Shown piece after piece: positions 53,554 to 62,921 of a stretch of DNA of 64,000 nt. The DNA is taken from positions 30,665 through 94,664 of the forward strand of contig CANMLU010000019.1 in assembly GCA_947498815.1 (NCBI GenBank), written 5' to 3'. The notes beneath the pieces are model-generated. The model saw nothing but the letters and a program-made list of their open reading frames with translations. It made no database searches and was not told where the DNA came from. Each line of letters opens with the position of its first letter. The first letter of the stretch is position 1. The stretch comes from an uncultured Aquimarina sp. (GTDB lineage Bacteria > Bacteroidota > Bacteroidia > Flavobacteriales > Flavobacteriaceae). The translations under genes were made by a program, and so were the position numbers.

Positions 53554-54876
53554 TTATGTTTTCTGTTTTTTCTTTTTTGCAGCAGGAAACAACACATTAT
53601 TTAGGATTAAACGATACCCTGGCGAGTTTGGATGTAATTCTAATTCTGTCTTAGGATCTCCTACTCTATGCGTATAATCTTCGGGATCGTGGCCTCCATA
53701 AAACGTAAAAAAACCTTTTCCTTTAATCCCATGAATGTATCTAGCCTCATTATTCGTTTTATTTTCTCCCAGAATTAAGACATTAGATTTAATCTCATTG
53801 GGATTATAAGCTGTAGTTTGCCCCATAAATCCTTTGACTAAAGCTGTATGATTTTGACAAAGCATTGTTGGGATTGGATCCCATTTGGCAGAAAAATCCA
53901 TCAATGTAAAATAATCTGTCGTCTTCGAAATTCGACGATTTCTGGTCATATCTATAGATGAAAACTCATAAACGTTCGGACTGCGTTCGAGCGTAAAGTT
54001 CTTAAAGGCAAAAGTCTTGCTGTAATCTATTTTGGATTGATATCCTGGTTCACTAGGATCTCCATCAAACATAGGCTCACATATATCCACTCCTTCAGCG
54101 GCTATTGCTATTTCAAAGCTATCTGTTGCACTACACATAGCAAACATAAATCCACCTCCAACTACATAATCTCTTATTTTTAAGGCGACAGCGAGTTTTT
54201 CTTGAGATACTTTTTCATACCCTAAAGACCTAGCTAATTTTTCTGCGGCTGCTTTTTCTCTAATATACCATGGTGCTGCCCTATAAGAAGCATAAAATTT
54301 ACCATATTGTCCTGTAAAGTCCTCATGGTGTAAATGCAACCAATCGTATAATATAAGATTATCTTCTAGTACTTCTGTATCATAAACAGTTTCATAGGGA
54401 ATTTCTGCAAAAGTCAATACCATAGTAACGGCATCATCCCAAGGTTGGTTTCCTTTTGGAGAATATACCGCAATTTTTGGAGCTTTTTCTAATACTACAG
54501 CCTCCATATTCTGCGATGGGCTACTGATTTCTTCGAGAATTTCTTGGGTCTCCGCATCACTTAACACTTCATAAGTAACACCTCTAATGGTACATTCTTT
54601 TCGTATTCCTTCTGTATCTGGCAAAAGAAAAGAGCCTCCTCTATAATTTAATAGCCATTTAACTTTTAAGTCTTTACTCAATGTCCAATAGGTTATCCCA
54701 TATGCTTTTAAATGATTCTGTTGTCCATCGGCATCCATAGGCAACAATACATAAGAGCCATAAGACTTAAAACTAGATAGAAAAAACAGGCATAAAACCA
54801 AAGAAAAACCAATACTCCTTTTGCTTATCAAAAACAGTTCAGAAAAGGAGATTATATTAGAAAGGTACTTCGTCAT
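53554..54876 (-). CDS. Exported protein of the flavobacterial AsnB-like family
   Basis: A protein of about 440 residues with an N-terminal membrane or signal segment (SIGFSLVLCLFFLSSFKSYG) and probable cleavage before SYVLLPMDADGQQNHLKAYG. The start at ATG 54876 overlaps the dnaB end by 20 bases; ATG 54891 is an alternative. Relatives are, as I recall, labelled asparagine synthetase B, but neither the N-terminal nucleophile Cys2 nor an SGGxDS ATP loop is present and the protein is exported, so that name is not supported. Asp/His-rich WLHLHHEDFTGQYGKFY and FYGGHDPEDYTHR could bind metal. The function is unknown. Confidence 0.72.
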   Translation of the reverse strand: MTKYLSNIISFSELFLISKRSIGFSLVLCLFFLSSFKSYGSYVLLPMDADGQQNHLKAYGITYWTLSKDLKVKWLLNYRGGSFLLPDTEGIRKECTIRGVTYEVLSDAETQEILEEISSPSQNMEAVVLEKAPKIAVYSPKGNQPWDDAVTMVLTFAEIPYETVYDTEVLEDNLILYDWLHLHHEDFTGQYGKFYASYRAAPWYIREKAAAEKLARSLGYEKVSQEKLAVALKIRDYVVGGGFMFAMCSATDSFEIAIAAEGVDICEPMFDGDPSEPGYQSKIDYSKTFAFKNFTLERSPNVYEFSSIDMTRNRRISKTTDYFTLMDFSAKWDPIPTMLCQNHTALVKGFMGQTTAYNPNEIKSNVLILGENKTNNEARYIHGIKGKGFFTFYGGHDPEDYTHRVGDPKTELELHPNSPGYRLILNNVLFPAAKKKKQKT

Positions 54877-56401
54877 CATCATTAGAATCATTTATGCTAC
54901 TTCCAAAAGCTTCATCCGCACTAGGAAGATGTCCTGCATTAAAAGGTTCATCTTCACTTCCATCATTCATTTTCGAATGAAACTCAAAAGGAGTACTAAA
55001 ATCATCTAAGTTATCAAATTTACCTAAGTGACCAATAAATTTTAACCTAATATTGTCAAGACCACCATTACGGTGCTTAGCTACAATAAACTCTCCTTGA
55101 CCCTGCGTAGGTGATCTTTCTTCATCATCCCACTCATCAATTTTATAATATTCTGGTCTATAGATAAACGATACAATATCGGCATCTTGCTCTATTGCTC
55201 CCGATTCACGAAGATCACTAAGTAGAGGCCTTTTACTACCTCCACGAGTTTCTACGGCTCGAGATAATTGTGATAATGCGATTACGGGAACATTTAATTC
55301 TTTTGCTAATGCTTTAAGGTTACGCGAAATAGTAGATATTTCTTGTTCCCTATTTCCATTTTTGCCAGACCCACCCGCTGTCATCAACTGTAAATAATCT
55401 ATTACGATCATTCTAATACCATGTTGAGAAGAAAGACGACGTGCTTTTGCTCTTAAATCAAAAATTGATAGTGAAGGAGTATCGTCTATAAATAAAGGGG
55501 CCTTTTCGAGATCTTTTACCTTTACGTTAAGCTGTTCCCATTCATGTTTCTCTAATTTTCCGGTACGAAGTTTTTCTGAAGACAGCCCAGTTTCAGAAGA
55601 TATTAAACGAGTAATTAATTGTACCGAAGACATCTCCAGAGAAAAGAATGCAACAGGAATGTTTTGTCCAACAGCCATATTTCGTGCCATCGACAGTGTA
55701 AGTGCTGTTTTACCCATACCCGGACGGGCAGCCACAATGATCAAATCACTTGGCTGCCATCCCGAAGTAAGTTTGTCTAGTTTATCAAAACCAGACGGGA
55801 TTCCACTTAAACCTTCTTTGTTTGAGATCTCTTGTATTTTTTTCTTTGCCTGAATTACTAAATTCTGTGCAGTTTCTGTAGATCTTTTTATATTTCCTTG
55901 TGTAACTTCATACAATCTGGATTCTGCCATATCCAAAAGGTCAAATACATCGGTAGTCTCATCATATGATTCTTCAATAATCTCATTTGAGATTTTAATC
56001 AAACTACGTTGAATATATTTTTGAAGAATAATACGTGCATGAAACTCAATATGTGCCGAAGAAGCCACTTTTTGAGTTAATTGTATCAAATAGTAGTCTC
56101 CGCCAGCAAGTTCAAGTCTTGAATCCTTCTTAAGTTGGCTAGAAACCGTTAATAAGTCTATTGGCTCAGAGTTTTCGAAGAGTTTAAAAATCGCTTCGAA
56201 GATGTATTGATGCGCTTCTCGATAGAAGACATTAGGATTAAGTATGTCAATAATTTCGTCAACCCCCTTTTTATCAATCATCATCGCTCCGAGCACAACT
56301 TCCTCTAAATCAACTGCTTGAGGAGGTATTTTACCTTTCTCCAACGAAATCACGTTCCCCCGACCGTAATTTACCTGCTGGGCTTGCTGTACTTTTTCCA
56401 T
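54857..56401 (-). CDS. dnaB: Replicative DNA helicase DnaB
   Basis: DnaB is the hexameric replicative helicase. The start at ATG 56401 (MEKVQQAQQVNYGRG) gives 514 residues; the open frame continues to 56446 without similarity. The N-terminal domain opens with PPQAVDLEEVVLGAMMIDKKG. The RecA-like domain has Walker A ARPGMGKTALTLS, FSLEMSSVQLITRLI, and Walker B MIVIDYLQLM, followed by LSQLSRAVETRGGSKRPLLS and the arginine-finger region. There is no intein. The C-terminus is acidic, with NDDDEVPF. The recF and DUF721 genes elsewhere in the window belong to the same replication machinery. Confidence 0.96.
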   Translation of the reverse strand: MEKVQQAQQVNYGRGNVISLEKGKIPPQAVDLEEVVLGAMMIDKKGVDEIIDILNPNVFYREAHQYIFEAIFKLFENSEPIDLLTVSSQLKKDSRLELAGGDYYLIQLTQKVASSAHIEFHARIILQKYIQRSLIKISNEIIEESYDETTDVFDLLDMAESRLYEVTQGNIKRSTETAQNLVIQAKKKIQEISNKEGLSGIPSGFDKLDKLTSGWQPSDLIIVAARPGMGKTALTLSMARNMAVGQNIPVAFFSLEMSSVQLITRLISSETGLSSEKLRTGKLEKHEWEQLNVKVKDLEKAPLFIDDTPSLSIFDLRAKARRLSSQHGIRMIVIDYLQLMTAGGSGKNGNREQEISTISRNLKALAKELNVPVIALSQLSRAVETRGGSKRPLLSDLRESGAIEQDADIVSFIYRPEYYKIDEWDDEERSPTQGQGEFIVAKHRNGGLDNIRLKFIGHLGKFDNLDDFSTPFEFHSKMNDGSEDEPFNAGHLPSADEAFGSSINDSNDDDEVPF

Positions 56402-56511
56402 GACTACGAATGTAAAAAAATTGTAAAGAGATGTACCTAAATACAAAGATACGAATGTCCACCGTTCTTTAACAAATGAACTGTTAATAAGTCAATTTTA
56501 TTGTTGATAAG

Positions 56512-56546
56512 TACAAAAAAAACCTGAAGCGCATAACTCCAGATTT
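56512..56546 (-). terminator. Terminator of accA
   Basis: On the minus strand AAATCTGGAG (56546-56537) pairs with CTTCAGGTTT (56529-56520) with two G-T pairs and a seven-base loop, then runs into a T-stretch. Confidence 0.72.
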
Positions 56547-56570
56547 AGGTACTAAGTGATTTTTTAAGGG

Positions 56571-57524
56571 TTACCCTTTATAGACTCCCATATCCGTATA
56601 TTTATTCATACGCTTTTCGACCAATTCTTCTGGTGATAAGTTTTTGAATTCATCATAAGAGGTCAAAATTTTATCTCTTACTGTCTTAAATATTTTTTCT
56701 CTATCACTATGTGCTCCTCCAAGAGGTTCTTTTACAATCTCATCAACGAGCTTCTGTTTTTTCATATCAGTTGCCGTAAGTTTTAAGGCTTCAGCTGCTT
56801 GCTCCTTATATTCCCAGCTACGCCAAAGGATAGATGAACAAGATTCTGGTGAAATTACTGAATACCAGGTATTTTCTAGCATTAATACTTTATCTCCAAC
56901 ACCAATTCCTAAAGCTCCTCCACTGGCTCCCTCGCCGATAATAACAACGATAATAGGAACCTTGAGACGCGTCATCTCCAAAATATTTCGAGCAATGGCT
57001 TCTCCTTGTCCACGTTCTTCGGCTTCTAATCCAGGATAAGCTCCTGGAGTATCAATAAAACAAACAACAGGGATGTTAAACTTCTCTGCGCTCTTCATTA
57101 ATCTAAGGGCCTTTCGATATCCTTCGGGATTTGCCATTCCGAAATTACGATATTGTCGTGTTTTTGTATTGTACCCTTTTTGTTGACCAACGAACATAAA
57201 GCTTTGGTCTCCAATTTTTCCAAGGCCACCAATCATTGCTTTATCATCCTTAACATTACGATCACCATGCAATTCTAAAAACGATTCTCCACAGATTGCG
57301 TCTACATAATCCAATGTATACGGCCTCGATGGGTGCCTCGATAACTGAACGCGCTGCCAAGGCGTAAGGTTCTTATATATATCTTTTTTAGCTTCCTTCA
57401 GTTTTTTTTCAATTTGCTTACAGGTATCCGTAACATCTACTTCACTCTCTTGACCTATTGCGCAAGCCTTTTCAAACTGTTCTTCAAGCTCTTTAATGGG
57501 GAGTTCAAATTCTAAATATTCCAT
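56571..57524 (-). CDS. accA: Acetyl-CoA carboxylase carboxyltransferase subunit alpha
   Basis: AccA is the alpha half of the carboxyltransferase that makes malonyl-CoA for fatty-acid synthesis. The start at ATG 57524 ([17 protein letters not shown]) gives 317 residues, the usual length; ATG 57530 is two codons upstream. [65 protein letters not shown] and [18 protein letters not shown] are the family signatures including the oxyanion glycines. It ends at its own terminator. accB, accC and accD are not in the window. Confidence 0.96.
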   Translation of the reverse strand: MEYLEFELPIKELEEQFEKACAIGQESEVDVTDTCKQIEKKLKEAKKDIYKNLTPWQRVQLSRHPSRPYTLDYVDAICGESFLELHGDRNVKDDKAMIGGLGKIGDQSFMFVGQQKGYNTKTRQYRNFGMANPEGYRKALRLMKSAEKFNIPVVCFIDTPGAYPGLEAEERGQGEAIARNILEMTRLKVPIIVVIIGEGASGGALGIGVGDKVLMLENTWYSVISPESCSSILWRSWEYKEQAAEALKLTATDMKKQKLVDEIVKEPLGGAHSDREKIFKTVRDKILTSYDEFKNLSPEELVEKRMNKYTDMGVYKG

Positions 57525-57576
57525 AATCAAGAATACAATTAATATTAACTAGGGTTAGCTGACAAATATAAAAACT

Positions 57577-58509
57577 TTACTTCGTAATGTTGTCTAAAGT
57601 TGATGGTCTTTTTCTTTTTTTAGCATTTTTAAATATCCCATTCAATATTACTGTACTCAAAATAATTAATGCACCGTAATAAAATTGTGGGCTCATTTTC
57701 TCTGAATTTCCAAAAATCATAAAGGCCAGAAGTATTCCATAGACCGGTTCTAGATTGATTGTAAGCATTACTGTATACGGGCTTAGGTACTTCATTACTT
57801 TTACAGAACCAATAAATGCGTACGCTGTACACACCGAGGCTAATATTAATATATAGATCCAATCGGATGTAGATAACTGAAAAAATGATGTATTGAACCC
57901 CTCGGTTTCGTTACCAAATAAGGTTATACCAATTAAATACATAGTAACGACTCCTACCCCACTTAACAATTCATATAAAGAAATCATGGATGGATTATAT
58001 TGCCGTGCCATCTTTCCGTTTATTATTGAAAAAACCGCAGACAAGAATGCAGAACACAAAGCATACATAATACCTAAGCTATAATCTCCTTCAACATCAA
58101 AAATGATATATAATCCGGTAATTACCAAGGCGCCAAAAAGCAATTCGTACCATATCAACTTTCTTTTATAAAAAATCGGTTCCAAAATGGAAGTAAAAAA
58201 TGCTCCAGTGGACATCATTGCCAAGGTAATCGAAACATTGGATACTTTAATGGCAGCAAAAAAAGTAATCCAGTGTAATGCTATAATAGCACCAGCCAGA
58301 AAAAGAGTAAAGAACAATTTTCTTGAAACCACCAGAGATATTTTTTTGAAGTAAATATACACCCATATAAATCCAGAAGCGATTAGCATTCTATACCAAA
58401 CAAGTGGCAATGCTTCTATAGTAATTAACTCCCCAAGAACGGCTGTAAATCCCCAGATAAATACAATAAAATGTAAATGAAAGTAATTTTGAAGTTTAGC
58501 GTTTGGCAT
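57577..58509 (-). CDS. EamA/DMT family transporter
   Basis: A 310-residue protein with ten predicted transmembrane helices in two EamA repeats. The first repeat starts with FHLHFIVFIWGFTAVLGEL and the second with YSLGIMYALCSAFLSAVFSI. TALMM-like Pro/Gly positions and the NLEPVYGILLAFMIFG segment near the end are typical of drug/metabolite exporters such as RhaT/YdcZ relatives. The substrate cannot be predicted. Its start overlaps the end of the LptF/G-type permease gene by 14 bases, so it is translationally coupled to it. Confidence 0.85.
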   Translation of the reverse strand: MPNAKLQNYFHLHFIVFIWGFTAVLGELITIEALPLVWYRMLIASGFIWVYIYFKKISLVVSRKLFFTLFLAGAIIALHWITFFAAIKVSNVSITLAMMSTGAFFTSILEPIFYKRKLIWYELLFGALVITGLYIIFDVEGDYSLGIMYALCSAFLSAVFSIINGKMARQYNPSMISLYELLSGVGVVTMYLIGITLFGNETEGFNTSFFQLSTSDWIYILILASVCTAYAFIGSVKVMKYLSPYTVMLTINLEPVYGILLAFMIFGNSEKMSPQFYYGALIILSTVILNGIFKNAKKRKRPSTLDNITK

Positions 58510-59566
58510 TGTATAACAGATAAATAGCTAAGATCCCAAAAGTAATATTCGGAAACCAAACAGCAACTATAGGTGGAAAATCAGATTGTTTTGCCAATGT
58601 ACCCAGTACTTTGTCAAGAAAAATAAAGATAAACGCCAACGATATACCAATAGCAAGGTTAACCCCCATACCACCTCGTCTTTTCATTGAGGAAACGGCC
58701 ACACCAATAATGGTAAGAATAAATGCCGAAATAGGTATACTCCAACGTTTGTATGCTACCACTTTATATCGATTAATATCAGAAGAACCTCTTTTACTTT
58801 CTTTTTCAATAAACTCACTAAGTTCGGTATAATTAAGTGTTTCTGCCACATAAGTTACGGGTGTAAACTCATCAATATTAAATGGCAACACCGTATCTTT
58901 TGTTGCCGATTTTTCAATAATATCTCCATCCTCCAGCACTTTTCGCTTGACGAAATTTTTTAATTCGTATATACTATCTTTAAAAGTGATTCTTCTTGCA
59001 GAAATTTTGGTGTGCAATTTATTACCATCAAAATACTCCAAGGTAAAATTGGTAGCCGATTTATCCAGAGGTTTGAAATTATTTGCATACAAAAAAATGC
59101 TATCATTTACCTGCCTGTACACATTTTTCGTTTCTTGTACTTTTCTTCCTTTTTTAAGGTATGAATACTTAAACTCATTAAACCCTTGACTCGCTTTTGG
59201 TGCCATAAACAATCCTACCGCCAAAGCTCCTATACAAATGATTATGGCTCCGATCATATATGGTCTAAGAAATCGCCAAAAAGAAACGCCCGAACTCAAA
59301 AAAGCAATAATCTCTGTTTTATTAGCCAACTTTGAAGTGAACCAGATTACCGAAAGAAATACAAAAAGAGGAAATAACAAATTAGCGAAATACACCATAA
59401 AGTCCAAATAGTAACCCACAACGGCATCAAAAGGGACTTTGTGCTCTAGCATATTATCTATTTTTTCTGAAACATCAACGATAATGCCAATAGGAATAAA
59501 TAGTAGGATCATCGTAAAAAATGTTCCCAGGTATCTTTTAAGTATGTACCAGTCAAGTATTTTCAA
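58496..59566 (-). CDS. LptF/LptG family LPS export permease
   Basis: A 356-residue protein with N-terminal helices (LDWYILKRYLGTFFTMILLFIPIGIIVDVSEK), a long periplasmic beta-jellyroll region (about 125-255) and three C-terminal helices (WSIPISAFILTIIGVAVSSM and following). This is the YjgP/YjgQ fold. LptF and LptG extract lipopolysaccharide from the inner membrane together with the LptB ATPase. In Bacteroidota the two permeases are encoded apart, so whether this is LptF or LptG is not clear. It starts 1 base after tgt and is coupled to the EamA gene downstream. Confidence 0.88.
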   Translation of the reverse strand: MKILDWYILKRYLGTFFTMILLFIPIGIIVDVSEKIDNMLEHKVPFDAVVGYYLDFMVYFANLLFPLFVFLSVIWFTSKLANKTEIIAFLSSGVSFWRFLRPYMIGAIIICIGALAVGLFMAPKASQGFNEFKYSYLKKGRKVQETKNVYRQVNDSIFLYANNFKPLDKSATNFTLEYFDGNKLHTKISARRITFKDSIYELKNFVKRKVLEDGDIIEKSATKDTVLPFNIDEFTPVTYVAETLNYTELSEFIEKESKRGSSDINRYKVVAYKRWSIPISAFILTIIGVAVSSMKRRGGMGVNLAIGISLAFIFIFLDKVLGTLAKQSDFPPIVAVWFPNITFGILAIYLLYNAKR

Positions 59567-59567
59567 A

Positions 59568-60698
59568 CTATAATCTTTTATCCATTTGTTTTACCATCAT
59601 ATTTTTCCAGGTATAAAAATCCCCAGCTAAGATATGTTTTCTAGCTTCTCTTACCAACCACAGGTAAAAACCTAAATTATGTATCGTAGCGATTTGTCTC
59701 CCCAACATTTCATTTACAGTAAAAAGATGTTTTAAATAGGCCTTTGAGTATTCTGTATCTACAAAGGTAATTCCCATTTCATCAATTGGTGAAAAATCAT
59801 CCTCCCACTTTTTATTTTTTATATTAATCGTGCCATGAGCAGTAAACAGCATTCCATTACGTCCATTACGAGTTGGCATAACACAATCAAACATATCTAC
59901 TCCTAACGCAATATTTTCCAGAATATTAATTGGTGTTCCAACTCCCATCAAATATCTTGGCTTGTCCTCTGGTAATATATCTGTCACTACTTCGGTCATT
60001 GCATACATCTCTTCGGCAGGTTCTCCAACAGATAATCCCCCTATCGCATTTCCTACTGCACCTGCATTTGCAATATATTCTGCAGATTGTATTCTCAAGT
60101 CCTTATAAGTACTACCCTGTACTATTGGAAAAAAAGCTTGATCATATCCATATTTAACCGGAATTTTTTCTAAATGTTGCATACAACGATCTAACCACCT
60201 GTGCGTCATATGCATACTACGTTTGGCATATTGAAAATCACATGGATAAGGAGTACATTCATCAAAAGCCATAATAATGTCTGCTCCAATTGTGCGTTGT
60301 ATTTCCATTACATTTTCGGGAGTAAAAAAATGGGTAGAGCCATCAATATGTGATTTAAACTTAACTCCTTCCTCTTTAATTTTTCGATTTGCAGATAGAG
60401 AATACACTTGATAACCTCCACTATCGGTAAGAATATTTCTATCCCAATTCATAAATTTATGCAATCCTCCAGCTTTTTCTAAAATTGGAGTTTTTGGCCT
60501 TAAATACAAATGATATGTATTTCCCAATATAATATCGGGGTTGATATCATTTTTAAGCTCTCTCTGGTGTACCCCTTTCACTGTTGCTACTGTTCCTACG
60601 GGCATAAAAATAGGAGTCTCTATAGTACCATGATCTGTAGTTATTTTACCAGCTCTAGCTTTACTTTGAGGATCTTTGGACAAAAGGTCAAATTGCAT
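59568..60698 (-). CDS. tgt: tRNA-guanine transglycosylase
   Basis: Tgt swaps guanine-34 for preQ1 in GUN-anticodon tRNAs during queuosine synthesis. The 376-residue protein has ILGNTYHLYLRP, LTDSGGYQVYSLS with the catalytic Asp, MAFDECTPYP, GGLSVGE, RYLMGVGTP and DMFDCVMPTRNGRNGMLFT with the nucleophilic Asp. The zinc site is unusual: where most Tgt proteins have CxCxxC before NYSRAYLRHL, this one reads DEMGITFVDTEYSKAYLKHL without any cysteine; the later IHN histidine is kept. It heads the tgt-lptF/G-EamA operon. Confidence 0.93.
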   Translation of the reverse strand: MQFDLLSKDPQSKARAGKITTDHGTIETPIFMPVGTVATVKGVHQRELKNDINPDIILGNTYHLYLRPKTPILEKAGGLHKFMNWDRNILTDSGGYQVYSLSANRKIKEEGVKFKSHIDGSTHFFTPENVMEIQRTIGADIIMAFDECTPYPCDFQYAKRSMHMTHRWLDRCMQHLEKIPVKYGYDQAFFPIVQGSTYKDLRIQSAEYIANAGAVGNAIGGLSVGEPAEEMYAMTEVVTDILPEDKPRYLMGVGTPINILENIALGVDMFDCVMPTRNGRNGMLFTAHGTINIKNKKWEDDFSPIDEMGITFVDTEYSKAYLKHLFTVNEMLGRQIATIHNLGFYLWLVREARKHILAGDFYTWKNMMVKQMDKRL

Positions 60699-60814
60699 AA
60701 TTTCTATTTGGTCGAGCGCAAAGATAACTAACTAATATCACATTGATAAACTTAGGTTTTCGAAAACTTTTCGTTATTAACAATAGTTTCTTAATTAAAA
60801 GCGGGCTATACATT

Positions 60815-60844
60815 TTGTCACAGTATTCAAAACCTGTACTTTTG
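60815..60844 (+). promoter_or_regulatory. Consensus Bacteroidota promoter of the transketolase operon
   Basis: TTG (60815-60817) is followed after 19 bases by TACTTTTG (60837-60844), an exact match to the phylum consensus, 30 bases before the start codon. Confidence 0.72.
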
Positions 60845-60874
60845 GGGCTTTATTATCAAGAAATCAGCAGCATA

Positions 60875-61720
60875 ATGCCAAAAACAAAACAATTAGAAGA
60901 TTTTGCAACACAGGTTCGTAGAGATATTCTACGCCAGGTTCACAAAGTAAACTCAGGGCATCCAGGTGGTTCTCTAGGATGTACAGAATTTTTTGTCGCA
61001 CTTTATCAAGAAGTTCTTGAAAGAAAAGGAGATTTTGATATGGATGGAATTGGCGAGGACATTTTTTTCCTATCCAATGGTCATATCTCTCCGGTATATT
61101 ACAGTGTTTTAGCAAGAAGTGGATATTTCCCGGTTGAGGAATTAAATACTTTCAGACTAATCAACAGTAGACTACAGGGACACCCAACTACTCACGAAGG
61201 TCTTCCAGGTGTTCGTATAGCGTCCGGATCATTAGGTCAGGGGATGTCTGTAGCCATTGGAGCTGCTCAAGCAAAGAAACTTAATAATGATGATCATTTA
61301 GTTTTTAGCTTACATGGAGATGGTGAATTACAAGAGGGCCAAAACTGGGAAGCAATTATGTATGCAGCAGGTAAGAAGGTAGATAACCTTATTTCTACCA
61401 TAGACCTTAATGGGCAACAAATTGATGGTTCCACGGATGATGTACTACCGATGGGTAATTTAAAAGCGAAATTTGAAGCTTTTGGTTGGGATGTTATGGA
61501 AATCAAAGATGGTAACAATATCACTGCGGTGATTGAAGGCCTTAAAGAGGCAAAAAGCAGAACCGGTAAAGGAAAGCCGGTTTGTATATTAATGCACACC
61601 ATAATGGGCCATGGAGTTGATTTTATGATGCATACACATGCATGGCATGGTAAAGCACCAAATGACGAACAATTAGAAATTGGCTTAGCTCAAAACCCTG
61701 AAACTCTAGGAGATTATTAA
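60875..61720 (+). CDS. Transketolase, N-terminal (TPP-binding) subunit
   Basis: The first half of a split transketolase, 281 residues from ATG 60875 (MPKTKQLEDFATQVRRDILR); the open frame further upstream lies over the promoter. VNSGHPGGSLGCTEFFVALY and LSNGHISPVYYSVLARSG are family markers, GSLGQGMSVAIGAAQAKKL contacts TPP, and LHGDGELQEGQNWEA is the TPP/magnesium motif GDG-x-EGQ. It transfers two-carbon ketol units in the non-oxidative pentose phosphate pathway together with the C-terminal subunit encoded 22 bases downstream. Split transketolases are common in Bacteroidota and archaea. Confidence 0.93.
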   Translation: MPKTKQLEDFATQVRRDILRQVHKVNSGHPGGSLGCTEFFVALYQEVLERKGDFDMDGIGEDIFFLSNGHISPVYYSVLARSGYFPVEELNTFRLINSRLQGHPTTHEGLPGVRIASGSLGQGMSVAIGAAQAKKLNNDDHLVFSLHGDGELQEGQNWEAIMYAAGKKVDNLISTIDLNGQQIDGSTDDVLPMGNLKAKFEAFGWDVMEIKDGNNITAVIEGLKEAKSRTGKGKPVCILMHTIMGHGVDFMMHTHAWHGKAPNDEQLEIGLAQNPETLGDY

Positions 61721-61742
61721 TCCATCCAAATTAGAAAACAAA

Positions 61743-62696
61743 ATGAAAAAATATATAGATACAGGAAAAAAAGATACTCGTTCAGGTTTTGGGGCTGGTT
61801 TGGAAGAACTAGGTAAGACAAATGAAAATGTAGTAGCATTATGCGCCGATTTGATTGGATCTCTTAAAATGGACGCTTTTATTGCCAATCACCCAGAGCG
61901 ATTTTTCCAAATAGGAATTGCAGAAGCTAATATGATGGGGATCGCTGCTGGATTAACTATTGGTGGTAAAATTCCTTTTACAGGAACATTTGCTAATTTT
62001 TCTACGGGACGTGTTTACGATCAGATCAGACAATCAATAGCATATAGTGATAAGAATGTAAAAATTTGTGCCTCACATGCCGGTTTAACTCTTGGAGAAG
62101 ACGGAGCAACACATCAAATTCTTGAGGATATTGGTCTTATGAAAATGTTGCCAGGAATGACAGTAATTAATACCTGTGACTATAACCAGACCAAAGCAGC
62201 TACCATTGCAATAGCTGATCACCATGGACCTGTTTATTTAAGATTTGGAAGACCAAAAGTAGCTAATTTTACGGCAGAAGATCAAAAATTTGAAATCGGG
62301 AAAGCTGTTCTTTTACAAGAAGGTACGGATGTAACAATTGTTGCTACCGGACACTTGGTTTGGGAGGCTCTTCAAGCCGCCGAAGCGTTACATGAGAATG
62401 GAATTAGCGCCGAGGTAATTAATATTCATACCATAAAACCTCTGGACGATGAAGCCATACTTAATTCTGTTAAAAAAACAGGTTGCATCGTTACTGCTGA
62501 AGAGCATAATTATTTGGGTGGTCTAGGAGAAAGTGTCGCAAGAGTATTAGCAAAACACAATCCTGCTCCGCAAGAATTTATTGCCACCAATGATACATTT
62601 GGAGAAAGCGGTACACCAGATCAACTGATGGAAAAATATGGTCTTAATGCCGAGGCTATTAACGCAGCTGTACAAAAAGTTATAAAAAGAAAGTAA
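61743..62696 (+). CDS. Transketolase, C-terminal (pyrimidine-binding) subunit
   Basis: The second half of the split transketolase, 317 residues. DTRSGFGAGLEELGK and RFFQIGIAEANMMGIAAGL hold the glutamate that activates the TPP aminopyrimidine ring, and ICASHAGLTLGEDGATHQ is the substrate-facing loop. The C-terminal transketolase domain includes VTIVATGHLVWEALQAAE and VTAEEHNYLGGLGESVARVL. It is co-transcribed with the N-terminal subunit, and the unit ends in a strong terminator. Confidence 0.93.
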   Translation: MKKYIDTGKKDTRSGFGAGLEELGKTNENVVALCADLIGSLKMDAFIANHPERFFQIGIAEANMMGIAAGLTIGGKIPFTGTFANFSTGRVYDQIRQSIAYSDKNVKICASHAGLTLGEDGATHQILEDIGLMKMLPGMTVINTCDYNQTKAATIAIADHHGPVYLRFGRPKVANFTAEDQKFEIGKAVLLQEGTDVTIVATGHLVWEALQAAEALHENGISAEVINIHTIKPLDDEAILNSVKKTGCIVTAEEHNYLGGLGESVARVLAKHNPAPQEFIATNDTFGESGTPDQLMEKYGLNAEAINAAVQKVIKRK

Positions 62697-62724
62697 ATAG
62701 TCTTATATCGATAACAATATATAA

Positions 62725-62757
62725 CAGCCTTCTGACAAATCAGAAGGCTGTTTTTTT
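62725..62757 (+). terminator. Terminator of the transketolase operon
   Basis: CAGCCTTCTGA (62725-62735) and TCAGAAGGCTG (62740-62750) form a perfect 11-bp stem with a four-base loop, followed by TTTTTTT. Confidence 0.9.
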
Positions 62758-62921
62758 GCTTCCTACTCCAGAAACACATACACCTCCTAAACAAAAAAAT
62801 CCAACAAAGTACTTTGGCAGGTTTTTTGTTATTACAGAATAAAAAAAGACTAAAATCGTTTTAAAACATACTAGCCATTACACCAAAATCATCTTATTTA
62901 TTAATCAAAAATTAGTTTACA

